Below are positions 25,896-33,914 of a stretch of 64,000 bases of DNA, piece by piece. Positions within the stretch are counted from its first letter, which is position 1, and every line of letters starts with the position of its first letter. This DNA is from Xylophilus rhododendri. Lineage in GTDB: Bacteria > Pseudomonadota > Gammaproteobacteria > Burkholderiales > Burkholderiaceae_C. Position numbers and translations under genes: made by a program. The notes under the pieces were generated by a model. The model was not told where the DNA came from and made no database searches. It saw only the letters and a program-made list of their open reading frames with translations. Where the stretch lies: NCBI RefSeq assembly GCF_009906855.1, contig NZ_CP047650.1, positions 1,922,001 through 1,986,000 of the forward strand, given 5' to 3'.

Positions 25896-26858
25896 TCAGG
25901 CGATGGCAGCGGGCTCGACGCCCTCGATCACCGCACGCAGGTTGCGCGCGGCGGCCTTGCCCATGTTCACGTAGGCATCGCTGGTCACGCCGCCGATGTG
26001 GGGGCTGAGCAGGATGCGTTTCTCGGCCGAGAACATGTGGCCGGCCGTATAGGGCTCCACCGCGAAGCTGTCGAGTCCGGCGGCCATCACCTGGCCGCTC
26101 TGCACCGCCGCCAGCAGCGCGGCTTCGTCGATCAGGCCGCCGCGTGCGGTGTTGACCACGATCACGCCGCGCTTGCAGGCCGCCAGCGTGGTCGCGTTGA
26201 GCATGTTGCGGTTCTCGTCGGTCAGCGGGCAGTGGAAGGAGATCACGTCCGAGCGCTGCCAGATCTGCGCCAGCTCCACCCGCTCCACATAGGAGGGCAG
26301 CTCCTTGGCGTAGGGGTCGAAGCCGATGACCTTCATCTCCATCGCATCGGCCATGCGCGCGAAGCGCTGGCCGATGGCGCCCAGGCCCACCAGGCCCAGC
26401 GTGCGGCCGCCCAGCTCCAGGCCCTTGTGGGAGGACTTGTCCCAGTGGCCGGCGCGCATGCGCTCATCGAGCTGCACCACCGACTTGGCGCAGGCCAGCA
26501 TGAAGGCCAGCGACTGCTCGGCCACCGCCGCCGCGTTGGCGCCGGCGGCGGCGCGCACCGCGATGCCGCGGGCGGCGGCCGCCGTCTTGTCGATGGTGTC
26601 GGTGCCGGTGCCGTGCTTGGAGATGACCTTGAGCGAAGGCGCGGCCTCCATCGCGGCCACGCCCACCTTGCCCATGCGCAGGATGATGGCCACCGGGTCG
26701 TGCGCCTTGCAGCAGGCCACGATGTCGTCGTCGGTCGGCGTCTTGCCGGCGTAGACCATCTCGTAGTCGCGCAGGATCTCCAGCGCGGCCGGTGCCAGGT
26801 CGGGGCCGGTCACCAGCACCGCGGGGCGCTTCGTGGCGGCTTGCGGCAGGGCGCTCAC
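25896..26858 (-). CDS. D-isomer-specific 2-hydroxyacid dehydrogenase
   Basis: This 320-residue NAD-dependent dehydrogenase has the Rossmann loop GLVGLGAIGQRFA and the catalytic residues Arg in NTARGGLID, Glu in SFAVEPY and His in LSPHIGG. It resembles phosphoglycerate-dehydrogenase-like members of the 2-hydroxyacid family. The GTG at 26858 overlaps the stop codon of the RraA-like gene (GTGA), which suggests coupled translation; an upstream extension is not protein-like. In this operon it probably oxidises or reduces a hydroxy acid released by the aldolase or lactonases, but the exact substrate is unknown. Confidence 0.9.
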   Translation of the reverse strand: MSALPQAATKRPAVLVTGPDLAPAALEILRDYEMVYAGKTPTDDDIVACCKAHDPVAIILRMGKVGVAAMEAAPSLKVISKHGTGTDTIDKTAAAARGIAVRAAAGANAAAVAEQSLAFMLACAKSVVQLDERMRAGHWDKSSHKGLELGGRTLGLVGLGAIGQRFARMADAMEMKVIGFDPYAKELPSYVERVELAQIWQRSDVISFHCPLTDENRNMLNATTLAACKRGVIVVNTARGGLIDEAALLAAVQSGQVMAAGLDSFAVEPYTAGHMFSAEKRILLSPHIGGVTSDAYVNMGKAAARNLRAVIEGVEPAAIA

Positions 26859-27541
26859 AGCGTCTCGCCTTCCTTGAGCATGCCGGCGGCGCGCAGGGCG
26901 GCGGGCAGCCACTTGGATTCGAGTTCGCCGCGGGCGATGGCCTCGATGCGGGCGGCCTCGTCGGCCACCTTCTTGACGGCCAGGGCCATCATGGCGGGGG
27001 CTTTGAGGCGCTCGATCACGACCACGCCGTCGGCATCGCCGACGATCAGGTCACCCGGGTTCACCACCGTGCCGCCGGCGGAGATGGGATGGTTGATGCG
27101 GCCGGGCACGTACTTGGTGGGGCCCGCGGGGTTGAAGCCGGCGCTGAAGACGGGGAAGCCCAGGTCCAGCAGTTCGAGGCGATCGCGGATGGCGCCGTCG
27201 ACGATCACGCCGCCGAGGTTCAGCTTCTTGCAGGCGCTGAGCATCAGCGTGCCCATCAGGGCGGCCGTCTGGTCGCCCTTGCCGTCGATCACCAGCACGT
27301 CGCCGGGCTTGGCCAGGGCGATGGCCATGTGGATCATCAGGTTGTCGCCCGGCCGCACTTCCACGGTGAAGGCGGGGCCGGCGGCGATCATGTTGATCTC
27401 GACCGGCGCCACACGTGCATGCATGGTGCCGCGGCGGCCGGCCACGTCGGCCAGGATGGCGGCTTGGAAGGTCTTGGCCTGGGCGACGACTTCGGGGGAG
27501 ACGCGGTCGAATTCGCGGATGACTTCTGGGAGCTGGCTCAT
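26855..27541 (-). CDS. RraA-like aldolase (4-hydroxy-4-methyl-2-oxoglutarate / 4-carboxy-4-hydroxy-2-oxoadipate type)
   Basis: This 228-residue protein has the RraA fold. Class II pyruvate aldolase motifs are visible: GDNLMIHMAIALAKPGD, VLVIDGKGD, then MGTLMLSACKKL and GVIVDGAIRD, with the metal-binding Asp and substrate-binding Arg of the HMG/CHA aldolases. The RNase E inhibitor role of true RraA is unlikely in this catabolic setting. Such aldolases work downstream of 2-pyrone-4,6-dicarboxylate lactonase in aromatic meta-cleavage routes, and a lactonase-like gene lies two genes upstream. The start overlaps nothing, and the stop overlaps the dehydrogenase start. Confidence 0.85.
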   Translation of the reverse strand: MSQLPEVIREFDRVSPEVVAQAKTFQAAILADVAGRRGTMHARVAPVEINMIAAGPAFTVEVRPGDNLMIHMAIALAKPGDVLVIDGKGDQTAALMGTLMLSACKKLNLGGVIVDGAIRDRLELLDLGFPVFSAGFNPAGPTKYVPGRINHPISAGGTVVNPGDLIVGDADGVVVIERLKAPAMMALAVKKVADEAARIEAIARGELESKWLPAALRAAGMLKEGETL

Positions 27542-27579
27542 GGGATATGTCCTGTGGGAGAAAAAGGGTGGGGAGGGGC

Positions 27580-28578
27580 TCAGTCGGCCTTGATGTTTCC
27601 GTCGCGGATGACCTTGGCCCACTTGGCCGAGTCCGCCTTCTGCATGTCGCCCAATTGCTTGGGCGTGCCGCCGACCAGGGTCACGCCCAGGCGGTCGGCC
27701 AGGGCGATGACCTCGGCGTCCTTGAGCGACTTGTTGATCTCGGCGTTGAGCCGGCCGACGATCTCGGCGGGCGTGCCGGCCGGCGCGAACACGGCCTGCC
27801 ATTGCTCGACGACGAAGTTCTTCAGGCCGGCCTCGCCCATGGTGGGCACGTCGGGCAGGGCCTTGAGCCGGCTGCCGGAGGTGACGGCCAGCGCCCGCAG
27901 CTTGCCGCTCTGCACATGCTGCAGCGCGGCGGCGACCGGGGCGAACATGAAGTTGGTCTGCTCGCCCAGGGTGTCCTGCAGCGCCGGGGTGTCGCCCTTG
28001 TAGGGCACGTGGATGAACTTCACGCCGGCCTGCTGGGCCAGCAGCTCGCCCTGCATCTGCAGGATGGTGCCGCTGCCGCCCGAGGCATAGGCCAGCTTGC
28101 CCGGCTGGGCCTTGGCGGCGGCGATCAGATCGGCCACGGTATGGAAGGGCTGCCTGGCGCCCACCACCAGGATGTGCGGGATGGTGCCGATGGTGACCAC
28201 CGGCTCGAAGCCGGCGATGGGGTCGTAGCTCAGCTTGCCCATCAGGTGCGGGGCGATGGCCTGCGGGCCGATGGAGGTGCCGAGCAGGGTGTAGCCGTCC
28301 GGCGCCGACTTGGCCACGTAGGCCGCGCCGATGGTGCCGGTGGCGCCGGCGCGGTTCTCCACGATGATGTTGGTGGCCAGGGCCGTCGACACCCGCTGCG
28401 CCACGTTGCGGCCCAGCACGTCGGTGCTGCCGCCGGGCGGATAGGGCACGACCCAGGTGATCAGCTTGCCGCCCGGCCACTTGTCTTCTGCATGGGCCAG
28501 CGGCGCCAGGCCGGTGGCGGCGGCCAGCGCCAGCAGGTTTCGGCGGGAAATGGACGTGCCGGTCTCTTTGATGTGCAT
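27580..28578 (-). CDS. Bug/TctC family receptor with Tat-like signal
   Basis: This 332-residue receptor starts with a twin-arginine-type leader (ISRRNLLALAAATGLAPLA) instead of the plain Sec signal of its neighbours. Bug hallmarks follow: ITWVVPYPPGGSTDVLGR, VENRAGATGTIG, SAPDGYTLLG, YASGGSGTI and HVPYKGDTPA. Export through Tat would mean it folds before crossing the membrane; the short leader with RR at residues 12-13 supports this but is not proof. It lies 38 bp upstream of the aldolase gene in the operon. Confidence 0.9.
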   Translation of the reverse strand: MHIKETGTSISRRNLLALAAATGLAPLAHAEDKWPGGKLITWVVPYPPGGSTDVLGRNVAQRVSTALATNIIVENRAGATGTIGAAYVAKSAPDGYTLLGTSIGPQAIAPHLMGKLSYDPIAGFEPVVTIGTIPHILVVGARQPFHTVADLIAAAKAQPGKLAYASGGSGTILQMQGELLAQQAGVKFIHVPYKGDTPALQDTLGEQTNFMFAPVAAALQHVQSGKLRALAVTSGSRLKALPDVPTMGEAGLKNFVVEQWQAVFAPAGTPAEIVGRLNAEINKSLKDAEVIALADRLGVTLVGGTPKQLGDMQKADSAKWAKVIRDGNIKAD

Positions 28579-28596
28579 CTTGCGTGTCTCTTCTGC

Positions 28597-29502
28597 TTAG
28601 GGGGAAATCGGTGCCGGCGCGGGGAAGCCGTACAGGGCGCGGGGGTTGTCCACCAGCACCTGGTGCAGCCGTTCGGGCGTGCCGGTCCAGCGGGCCAGGG
28701 CATCGACCTGCGCCGCGTCGTCGGGCATGGGATGGCGGCCGGCCGAGGCGGTGGCATGCGGCCAGTCGCTGCCCCACACCAGGCGATGCGGCGCGGCATC
28801 CAGATACGTCGCGGCCAGCGCGGCGACGGCGGGGTCGTCCGTGCGGTGCAGCGCGCTGACGATGTAGCCGCCCGAGAGCTTCAGCCAGGCCTTGTCCGCG
28901 CGCAGCAGCTCCAGCACCAGGGCATGGGCGGGATGCTGCCCGGCCTGCGCCGGCGCGATGCGGCCGAGGTGGTCGAAGATCAGCGGCACCGGCAGGCTAC
29001 GCAGATCGTCCTGCACGGCCAGCAGCGTTTCGGGCGGCGCCAGCAGCTGGACATGCCAGCCCAGCGCGGCGATGCGTTCGGCCAGCGGCCGCAGGGAAGA
29101 AGCCGGCGGATGCCCGCCCAGCGAGAGATTGAAACGGATGCCGCGCACACCCAGGCCGTGCAGGCGCAGCAGTTCGGCGTCGCTCACCGATTCATCGACC
29201 ACCGCCACCCCGCGGGCATCGTCGCCCAGCGCCGCGAGGCCGGCCAGCATGCAAGCGTTGTCGGTGCCGTAGGTCGAGGGCGTGACCAGCACCGTGCGCC
29301 GCGTGCCGATGCGCTGCTGCAGTTGCCGGTAGTCGGCCACCGAGGCATCGGGCGGCAGCAGCGCCGCGCCGGGCGCGGCCGGGAAACGCCCGTCGTACAC
29401 ATGCATGTGGCAGTCGCAGGCCCCCGCCGGCAGCACCGTGGCGGGACGCCCGGTGCCGGCCGAGAACGGCACGGTGGTGGAAGCGGCTGCGAGGGCGGAC
29501 AT
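28597..29502 (-). CDS. Amidohydrolase-2 family lactonase
   Basis: This 301-residue TIM-barrel hydrolase has CDCHMHVYDG (His32 and His34 as metal ligands), FNLSLGG, FDHLGR and GSDWPHATAS. This is the pattern of the COG3618 group, which includes 2-pyrone-4,6-dicarboxylate lactonase, L-fuconolactonase and galactarolactone enzymes. Pairing with an RraA-type aldolase favours the pyrone-dicarboxylate type, whereas the SMP-30 gene favours sugar lactones; the sequence does not decide. The spacing to both neighbouring TctC genes is 18 bp, so it is clearly within the operon. Confidence 0.85.
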   Translation of the reverse strand: MSALAAASTTVPFSAGTGRPATVLPAGACDCHMHVYDGRFPAAPGAALLPPDASVADYRQLQQRIGTRRTVLVTPSTYGTDNACMLAGLAALGDDARGVAVVDESVSDAELLRLHGLGVRGIRFNLSLGGHPPASSLRPLAERIAALGWHVQLLAPPETLLAVQDDLRSLPVPLIFDHLGRIAPAQAGQHPAHALVLELLRADKAWLKLSGGYIVSALHRTDDPAVAALAATYLDAAPHRLVWGSDWPHATASAGRHPMPDDAAQVDALARWTGTPERLHQVLVDNPRALYGFPAPAPISP

Positions 29503-29520
29503 GTGTGGCCTGGAGGGCGA

Positions 29521-30513
29521 TCAGTCGATCGTCGCGCCCGAGTCCTTGACGATCTTGCCCCAGCGCGGGATCTCCGACTTGAGCAGCGCGGCGAAGGTCT
29601 CCACGCTGCCGCCCATCACGTCGCCGCCGTCGGACTTGAGCTTGGCCGCCACGTCCGGCAGCTGCATGGCCTTGTTGAACTCGGTGTTGAGCGTCTTGAC
29701 GATGGCCGCGGGCGTGCCGGCCGGCGCCAGGATGCCGAACCAGGTCACCGCCTCGAAGCCCTTGTAGCCGGACTCGGCCATGGTCGGCACTTCCGGCAAC
29801 TGCTCGGAGCGCTTGGCGGAGGTCACCACCAGCGCACGCACCTTCTGGTTGCGTACCTGGCCGATCAGCGTGGGCACCGAGGAGGCGTAGAGGTCGATCT
29901 GCGCGCTCATCAGGTCGGTCAGCGCCTGGGCGGCGCCCTTATAGGGCACATGCTGCAACTCGATGCCGGCGGTGTTCTCGGCCTGCTCCGCCGCCAGGTG
30001 GGCCACCGTGCCGTTGCCGGGATAACCGAGCGTCACGGTCTTGGGCTTGCCCTTGGCGGCGGCCACCACCTGCGCGAAGGTCTTGTAGGGCGAGGACTCG
30101 GGCACCGCGATCACGATGGGCGAGTTGGCCACCAGCACCACCGGCGTCAGGTCCTTCAGCGGGTTGTAGGGCAGCTTGGGGTAGAGGGTGGGGTTGATCG
30201 CCAGGTTGCTGGTCTGGCCCATCACCAGGGTGTAGCCATCGGCCGGGGACTTGGCGGCGGTATCCACACCGAGGTTGCCGCCGGCGCCGGGGCGGTTGTC
30301 GATGATGATGGTCCACTTCAGCGTCTCGGTCAGCTTCTGCGCGACGGTGCGGGCCAGCAGGTCGGTGCCGCCGCCGGGCGGGAAGGGCACGATCAGGCGG
30401 ATCGGCTTGCTGGGGTAGGCGGCCTCGGCGTGCACGGCGCCGCTCAGCAGCGCGCTGAAGACGAGGGCGGCGGCGATGGCCGTGCGGCGGCCTGCGGTGA
30501 TGCGTGTGTTCAT
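29521..30513 (-). CDS. Bug/TctC family receptor, first gene of the catabolic operon
   Basis: This 330-residue receptor starts at the ATG at 30513 with a signal peptide (TAIAAALVFSALLSGAVHA). Bug motifs are RLIVPFPPGGGTDLLAR, DNRPGAGGNLG, SPADGYTLVMG and HVPYKGAAQAL. It is the first of eight minus-strand genes and diverges from an IclR regulator whose operator candidate lies between the two starts. It differs from the other three receptors in the ligand-contact loops, so it may bind a different acid. Confidence 0.92.
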   Translation of the reverse strand: MNTRITAGRRTAIAAALVFSALLSGAVHAEAAYPSKPIRLIVPFPPGGGTDLLARTVAQKLTETLKWTIIIDNRPGAGGNLGVDTAAKSPADGYTLVMGQTSNLAINPTLYPKLPYNPLKDLTPVVLVANSPIVIAVPESSPYKTFAQVVAAAKGKPKTVTLGYPGNGTVAHLAAEQAENTAGIELQHVPYKGAAQALTDLMSAQIDLYASSVPTLIGQVRNQKVRALVVTSAKRSEQLPEVPTMAESGYKGFEAVTWFGILAPAGTPAAIVKTLNTEFNKAMQLPDVAAKLKSDGGDVMGGSVETFAALLKSEIPRWGKIVKDSGATID

Positions 30514-30574
30514 GGTGTCTCCGACTTGTGGAATTCGGCCGTCGTGCTGCGGCTTGCGGCGGACTGTAGAGGCC

Positions 30575-30611
30575 CGTTTCGACTCGTACAATACCGTTTC
30601 GACAGTCGAAA
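30575..30611. promoter_or_regulatory. IclR operator candidate in the divergent promoter
   Basis: The direct repeat CGTTTCGAC occurs at 30575-30583 and again at 30595-30603, two helical turns apart. The second copy is extended into the near-perfect palindrome TTTCGACAGTCGAAA (30597-30611). It lies 12 bp upstream of the iclR-type start and 84-98 bp upstream of the divergent TctC gene. That location and symmetry suit binding by the adjacent IclR protein. The sequence shows the repeats; the binding is inferred. Confidence 0.6.
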
Positions 30612-30622
30612 TCAGGACCGTG

Positions 30623-31417
30623 ATGCGAAACAGCGCCAAGGGAAAACCCGAGGCTTCCAGTGGAATCGGCACCGTGCCGGCGGCGGCGGAAAGCAGCACC
30701 GGCAGCGTGGTGGCGGTGACCCGCGCCCTCGATCTGCTGGCGGCTTTTGCCCTCGGCGAATCGCAGCTCTCGCTGGCCGAACTGAGCCGCCGCTGCGAGA
30801 TGCACAAGACCACCGTGCTGCGCATCGCCCGGACTCTGGCGATGGCCGGCTACATGGTGCAGTGCGAGGACGGCGGATGGCGCCTGGGCCCGGCCGCCGG
30901 ATGGCTGGGCGCGCGTTACCAGTCGGGCTTCGACATGCAGGGCGTGATCGAGCCGATGCTGCGCGACCTGGTCCGCCTCACCGGCGAAAGCGCCGCCTTC
31001 TACGTGCGGGAAGGCGACTACCGGACCTGCTTGGTGCGGGTGGAAGGCCCGCATCCCCTGCGCCACCATGCCCGCATGGGCGAGGCCCTGCCGCTGGACA
31101 AGGGCTCGCCGGGACGCGTCATCCTGGCCTTCTCGGGACAGGCGGGCAAGGTCTATGAGGCGATCCGCTCACGCGGCTACCACCTGTCGATCGGCGAGCG
31201 CGAGAAGGGGGTGGCGACGGTGTCGGCGCCCGTCTTCGGCCTGAACTGGAAGCTGCTCGGCTCGGTGTGCATCTCGGGGCCGGCCTCTCGCCTGTCGGAG
31301 GCGCGGCTGCAGGAGATGGCGCAGGACGTGATGGGGTCGGCCAACCAGCTGTCGTACAGCCTGGCCGGGGCGCGCTCGATGAATACGCCGCAGGTGGTGA
31401 GCACGTGGCATCCCTGA
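30623..31417 (+). CDS. IclR family transcriptional regulator
   Basis: This 264-residue regulator has an N-terminal winged helix (about 28-90; LSLAELSRRCEMHKTTVLR, then GWRLGPAAGWLG) and the IclR effector-binding domain (about 100-245; DKGSPGRVILAFSG, YHLSIGEREKGVATVSAPVFG). Its position, divergent from the receptor-lactonase-aldolase operon, makes it the likely regulator of that operon, with the palindrome at 30597 as its site. The inducer is unknown, probably the carboxylate handled by the operon. The 3' end overlaps the next gene by 13 bp. Confidence 0.92.
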   Translation: MRNSAKGKPEASSGIGTVPAAAESSTGSVVAVTRALDLLAAFALGESQLSLAELSRRCEMHKTTVLRIARTLAMAGYMVQCEDGGWRLGPAAGWLGARYQSGFDMQGVIEPMLRDLVRLTGESAAFYVREGDYRTCLVRVEGPHPLRHHARMGEALPLDKGSPGRVILAFSGQAGKVYEAIRSRGYHLSIGEREKGVATVSAPVFGLNWKLLGSVCISGPASRLSEARLQEMAQDVMGSANQLSYSLAGARSMNTPQVVSTWHP

Positions 31418-31923
31418 TCGGGCGGGTGCTGGTCACCGGGGCCGCGGGCTGCGGCACCACCACGCTGGGGCGTGCACTGGCGCAAGCTGCGGATGCGCCG
31501 TTTCTCGACGCCGACGACTTCTTCTGGCTGCCGACCGATCCGCCTTATCGGAGCCGAAGGACCGCGGCTGATCGCTACAGCCTGTTGACGGCCGAGCTGG
31601 CACAGCGCCCTCAGGCGGTGGTGGCCGGCTCGCTCATGGGCTGGGGCGCCGAGCTGGAAGACGCCTTCGATCTGGTCGTATTCCTCTACCTGCCGACGGC
31701 CTTGCGGCTGGCCCGGCTGCGGGCCCGGGAGGAAGCGCGTTTCGGCAAGGCCGATCCCGAGTTTCTGGACTGGGCCTCGCAGTACGACGCAGGAACCGCA
31801 CAGGGGCGCAGCCTGGCCTTGCACCGGCAATGGCTGGCAGAACGCAAGTGCCGTGTGCTGCTTCTGGAAGGGGATATGACGACGGCGGCCAGGGTGCAGG
31901 CCGTCTTGCAGGCCTTGGCTTAA
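31405..31923 (+). CDS. P-loop kinase-like protein (adenylate-kinase-related)
   Basis: This 172-residue small P-loop protein has GAAGCGTTTLGRAL (Walker A) at residues 11-24 and FLDADDFFWLP, followed by an adenylate-kinase-like lid (RLRAREEARFGKADPEFLDW). Such proteins are often annotated as AAA-family or nucleotide kinases without known substrate. The GTG at 31405 is the most likely start and lies inside the 3' end of the iclR gene. The link with the regulator is probably only positional. Confidence 0.75.
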   Translation: MASLIGRVLVTGAAGCGTTTLGRALAQAADAPFLDADDFFWLPTDPPYRSRRTAADRYSLLTAELAQRPQAVVAGSLMGWGAELEDAFDLVVFLYLPTALRLARLRAREEARFGKADPEFLDWASQYDAGTAQGRSLALHRQWLAERKCRVLLLEGDMTTAARVQAVLQALA

Positions 31924-31974
31924 TGCGACTCGTGCGCCGCAACATGGTTGCGCGCCGAGCCTGCTTTTTCAGCC

Positions 31975-32313
31975 ATGGACACCACCACGATGCCTTCCCG
32001 ACTTTCATCGAAACCCAAACACTCGTTCTTGCCCCCGGCCGAGCCTGAAATGGATGCGGCCCTCGCAGCCGAGATTCAGGCGCTGTCGATCCAGCTGGGC
32101 GCGGAAGTGCGGCGGCTGCGCGGCGAGCGGGGCATGACGCAGGCGGCCCTGGCCTCGGCCGCCGGGCTGGATCCGAACTACATCGGCATGGTGGAGCGGG
32201 CCGAGCGGCGCATCACGCTCTATAACGCCTGGCGGATTGCCGGCGGGCTGGGGATTTCGCTGGCGGACCTGACCGGTGCCTTGCCGGTTCGCGGGGCTGC
32301 CGGGCGGGCTTGA
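31975..32313 (+). CDS. XRE family helix-turn-helix regulator
   Basis: This protein of about 112 residues carries a Cro/C1-type HTH (about 40-95): GAEVRRLRGERGMTQAALASAAGLDPNYIGMVERAERR, shown here as RRLRGERGMTQAALA and LDPNYIGMVERAERR. It continues LYNAWRIAGGLGISLADL. It has a basic, low-complexity N-terminus of about 25 residues and no effector domain. The ATG at 31975 (or 31990) precedes the domain; neither has a strong ribosome-binding site. Its targets are unknown. It lies 51 bp after the kinase-like gene. Confidence 0.75.
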   Translation: MDTTTMPSRLSSKPKHSFLPPAEPEMDAALAAEIQALSIQLGAEVRRLRGERGMTQAALASAAGLDPNYIGMVERAERRITLYNAWRIAGGLGISLADLTGALPVRGAAGRA

Positions 32314-32335
32314 GGGCTCCGTCCCGGCCCCTGCC

Positions 32336-33010
32336 CTACTCCTGCGCCGCCGCCATGGCCTGGGCCCAGATGCGGCGCGGCACATGGCCCTTGAGGCGCT
32401 CGACCATCAGGTCGGCCACGCGTTTATCCACGCCATGGCCCAGCCGGGGCAGCACGTCGGCGGTGACGTCGCCGTCCAGCGCCACCAGGCGCTCGGCGGC
32501 GTCCACCGCGTGCTGGTAGGCGATCACGCCATCCTGATCGCCGTGGATGAAATGCAGGGTGGTCTCGGCGGGCGCCCGCTCGGGCAGTGCGGCGAAGCGG
32601 CCGGACAGGGACACCACCCGCCCGGCCAGCAGGCCGGCCGATTCCAGCAGGCTGGCCTCCAGCGCCATGATGGCGCCCTGCGAGAAGCCGACCAGCGCGG
32701 TGCGCTCCGGGCCGGCGCCGGTCAGTTCCTGGAAGCTGCGCACGGTGGCGACGAAACGGTCCATGGTCGCGGCGATGCGGGCGGCGCGGTTGGCCTCGGT
32801 CACGCCCTGCACCGAGAACCACTGGCGGCCGGCGCCGAAGTCCGATGCGTCGGGCGCGGCCACGCTGATGACGGCGGCCTGCGGGAATTCGGCGGCCAGG
32901 CGTTCGCCCAGCGGCGCCAGGTTCTCGGGCGTGCTGCCCACGCCGTGGAAAAGAAGAAACAGCTGGGCGGCTGCTTGCTGCGGCAGCTGCACGACGACAT
33001 GCTCAGACAT
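32336..33010 (-). CDS. YpfH-like esterase (alpha/beta hydrolase)
   Basis: This 224-residue serine esterase of the phospholipase/carboxylesterase type has the nucleophile elbow GFSQGAI, Asp in HGDQDGVI and His in RLGHGVD. The oxyanion-side segment FLLFHGVGSTPENL is at the N-terminus. YpfH-like enzymes hydrolyse short acyl esters. The start at 33010 lies inside the 3' end of the dioxygenase gene (8-bp overlap), so the two are probably translated together. Confidence 0.88.
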   Translation of the reverse strand: MSEHVVVQLPQQAAAQLFLLFHGVGSTPENLAPLGERLAAEFPQAAVISVAAPDASDFGAGRQWFSVQGVTEANRAARIAATMDRFVATVRSFQELTGAGPERTALVGFSQGAIMALEASLLESAGLLAGRVVSLSGRFAALPERAPAETTLHFIHGDQDGVIAYQHAVDAAERLVALDGDVTADVLPRLGHGVDKRVADLMVERLKGHVPRRIWAQAMAAAQE

Positions 33011-33830
33011 GGGCACTCTCCAGAATCGCGGCCGGCTCGGTGGCCGGCGGCATGGCACCAAAGACATAGGACTCCATCGCCAGCACCCCATGCGCGAAAC
33101 CGCCATCGAGCACCTGGATTTCGCCCCCTTCATCGGATGCACCATACGCCACCAGTAGCGGCAGGAAATGCTCGGCCGTGGGATGGGCCCTCTGCGCCGA
33201 GGGGGCAATCTCCAGGGTGCGCAGCAGCCGGGCGGCGTCGTGGGCGCGCACCGCCTCGCGCACCCAGTTGACGAATTCGCGGGCATAGGCCGGCTCGGCG
33301 CTGTCGCCCGAGCGGAATTCGTAGAGGTTGTGGGTGAGGCTGCCGGAGCCGACGATGAGCACGCCCTCCCCCGCCAGCGGCGCCAGGCTGCGGCCGAGGC
33401 GCCAGGCGCCTTGCGCATCGAGCTGTGCCGGCATGGAGACCTGGAAGACCGGCACCGAGGCATCGGGATAGAGGTAGCGCAGGGGCACCCAGGCACCGTG
33501 GTCCAGGCCGCGGCCGGGGTCCGCCGCAGTGGGCCAGCCGGCGGCCTGCAGCAGGGCGAGGGTGCGCTGCGCGATCTCCGGCGCGCCCGGGGCCGGGTAC
33601 TGCAGCTGGTAGAGGGCCGGTGGAAAGCCGCCGAAATCGTGCACGGTCTCGGGCCGGTCCACCGTGCCGACACGGACGTTGTGGGTGGTCCAGTGCGGCG
33701 AGACGACCAGCACCGCGCGTGGACGCGGCAAGCTGGCGCCGAGCGCGCTCAGCTGCGGGCCGGACAGGCCGGGGGCCAGGGCGAAGGTGGGTGCGCCGTG
33801 GGAGACGAAGAGTGTGGGGAGTCGGGTCAT
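33003..33830 (-). CDS. DODA-type (LigB-family) extradiol ring-cleavage dioxygenase
   Basis: This 275-residue enzyme belongs to the LigB superfamily of non-haem iron dioxygenases (YgiD/DODA type). Hallmarks are LFVSHGAPT (first His), VVSPHWTTHNV, VHDFGGFP, GLDHGAWVPL and GSGSLTHNLYEF. The E. coli homologue YgiD opens 4,5-DOPA rings; the real substrate here is unknown. The ATG at 33830 gives MTRLPTLFVSHG, the family start. It is divergent from a LysR gene at 33915 (frameshifted), a layout typical of regulator-target pairs. Confidence 0.9.
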   Translation of the reverse strand: MTRLPTLFVSHGAPTFALAPGLSGPQLSALGASLPRPRAVLVVSPHWTTHNVRVGTVDRPETVHDFGGFPPALYQLQYPAPGAPEIAQRTLALLQAAGWPTAADPGRGLDHGAWVPLRYLYPDASVPVFQVSMPAQLDAQGAWRLGRSLAPLAGEGVLIVGSGSLTHNLYEFRSGDSAEPAYAREFVNWVREAVRAHDAARLLRTLEIAPSAQRAHPTAEHFLPLLVAYGASDEGGEIQVLDGGFAHGVLAMESYVFGAMPPATEPAAILESAHV

Positions 33831-33860
33831 GATGTCCCCGACTCTATTGGCCATGGCGCA

Positions 33861-33885
33861 TTGAATAAACTGGCATTCAGTGAAT
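33861..33885. promoter_or_regulatory. Dyad in the divergent dioxygenase/LysR promoter
   Basis: The 84-bp gap between the dioxygenase start (33830) and the LysR start (33915) is AT-rich and contains the perfect dyad ATTCA-G-TGAAT at 33875-33885, preceded by TTGAAT at 33861-33866. LysR proteins often bind such T-rich/A-rich interrupted dyads between divergent genes. Only the symmetry and location support this assignment. Confidence 0.45.
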
Positions 33886-33914
33886 CAATAGTTCCTCATA
33901 TCGGAACAAAAGCC

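Noticed and set aside
28646..31158. Long plus-strand open frame opposite the lactonase and TctC genes
   Set aside because: Codon composition is that of a shadow strand; the minus-strand proteins have clear families.
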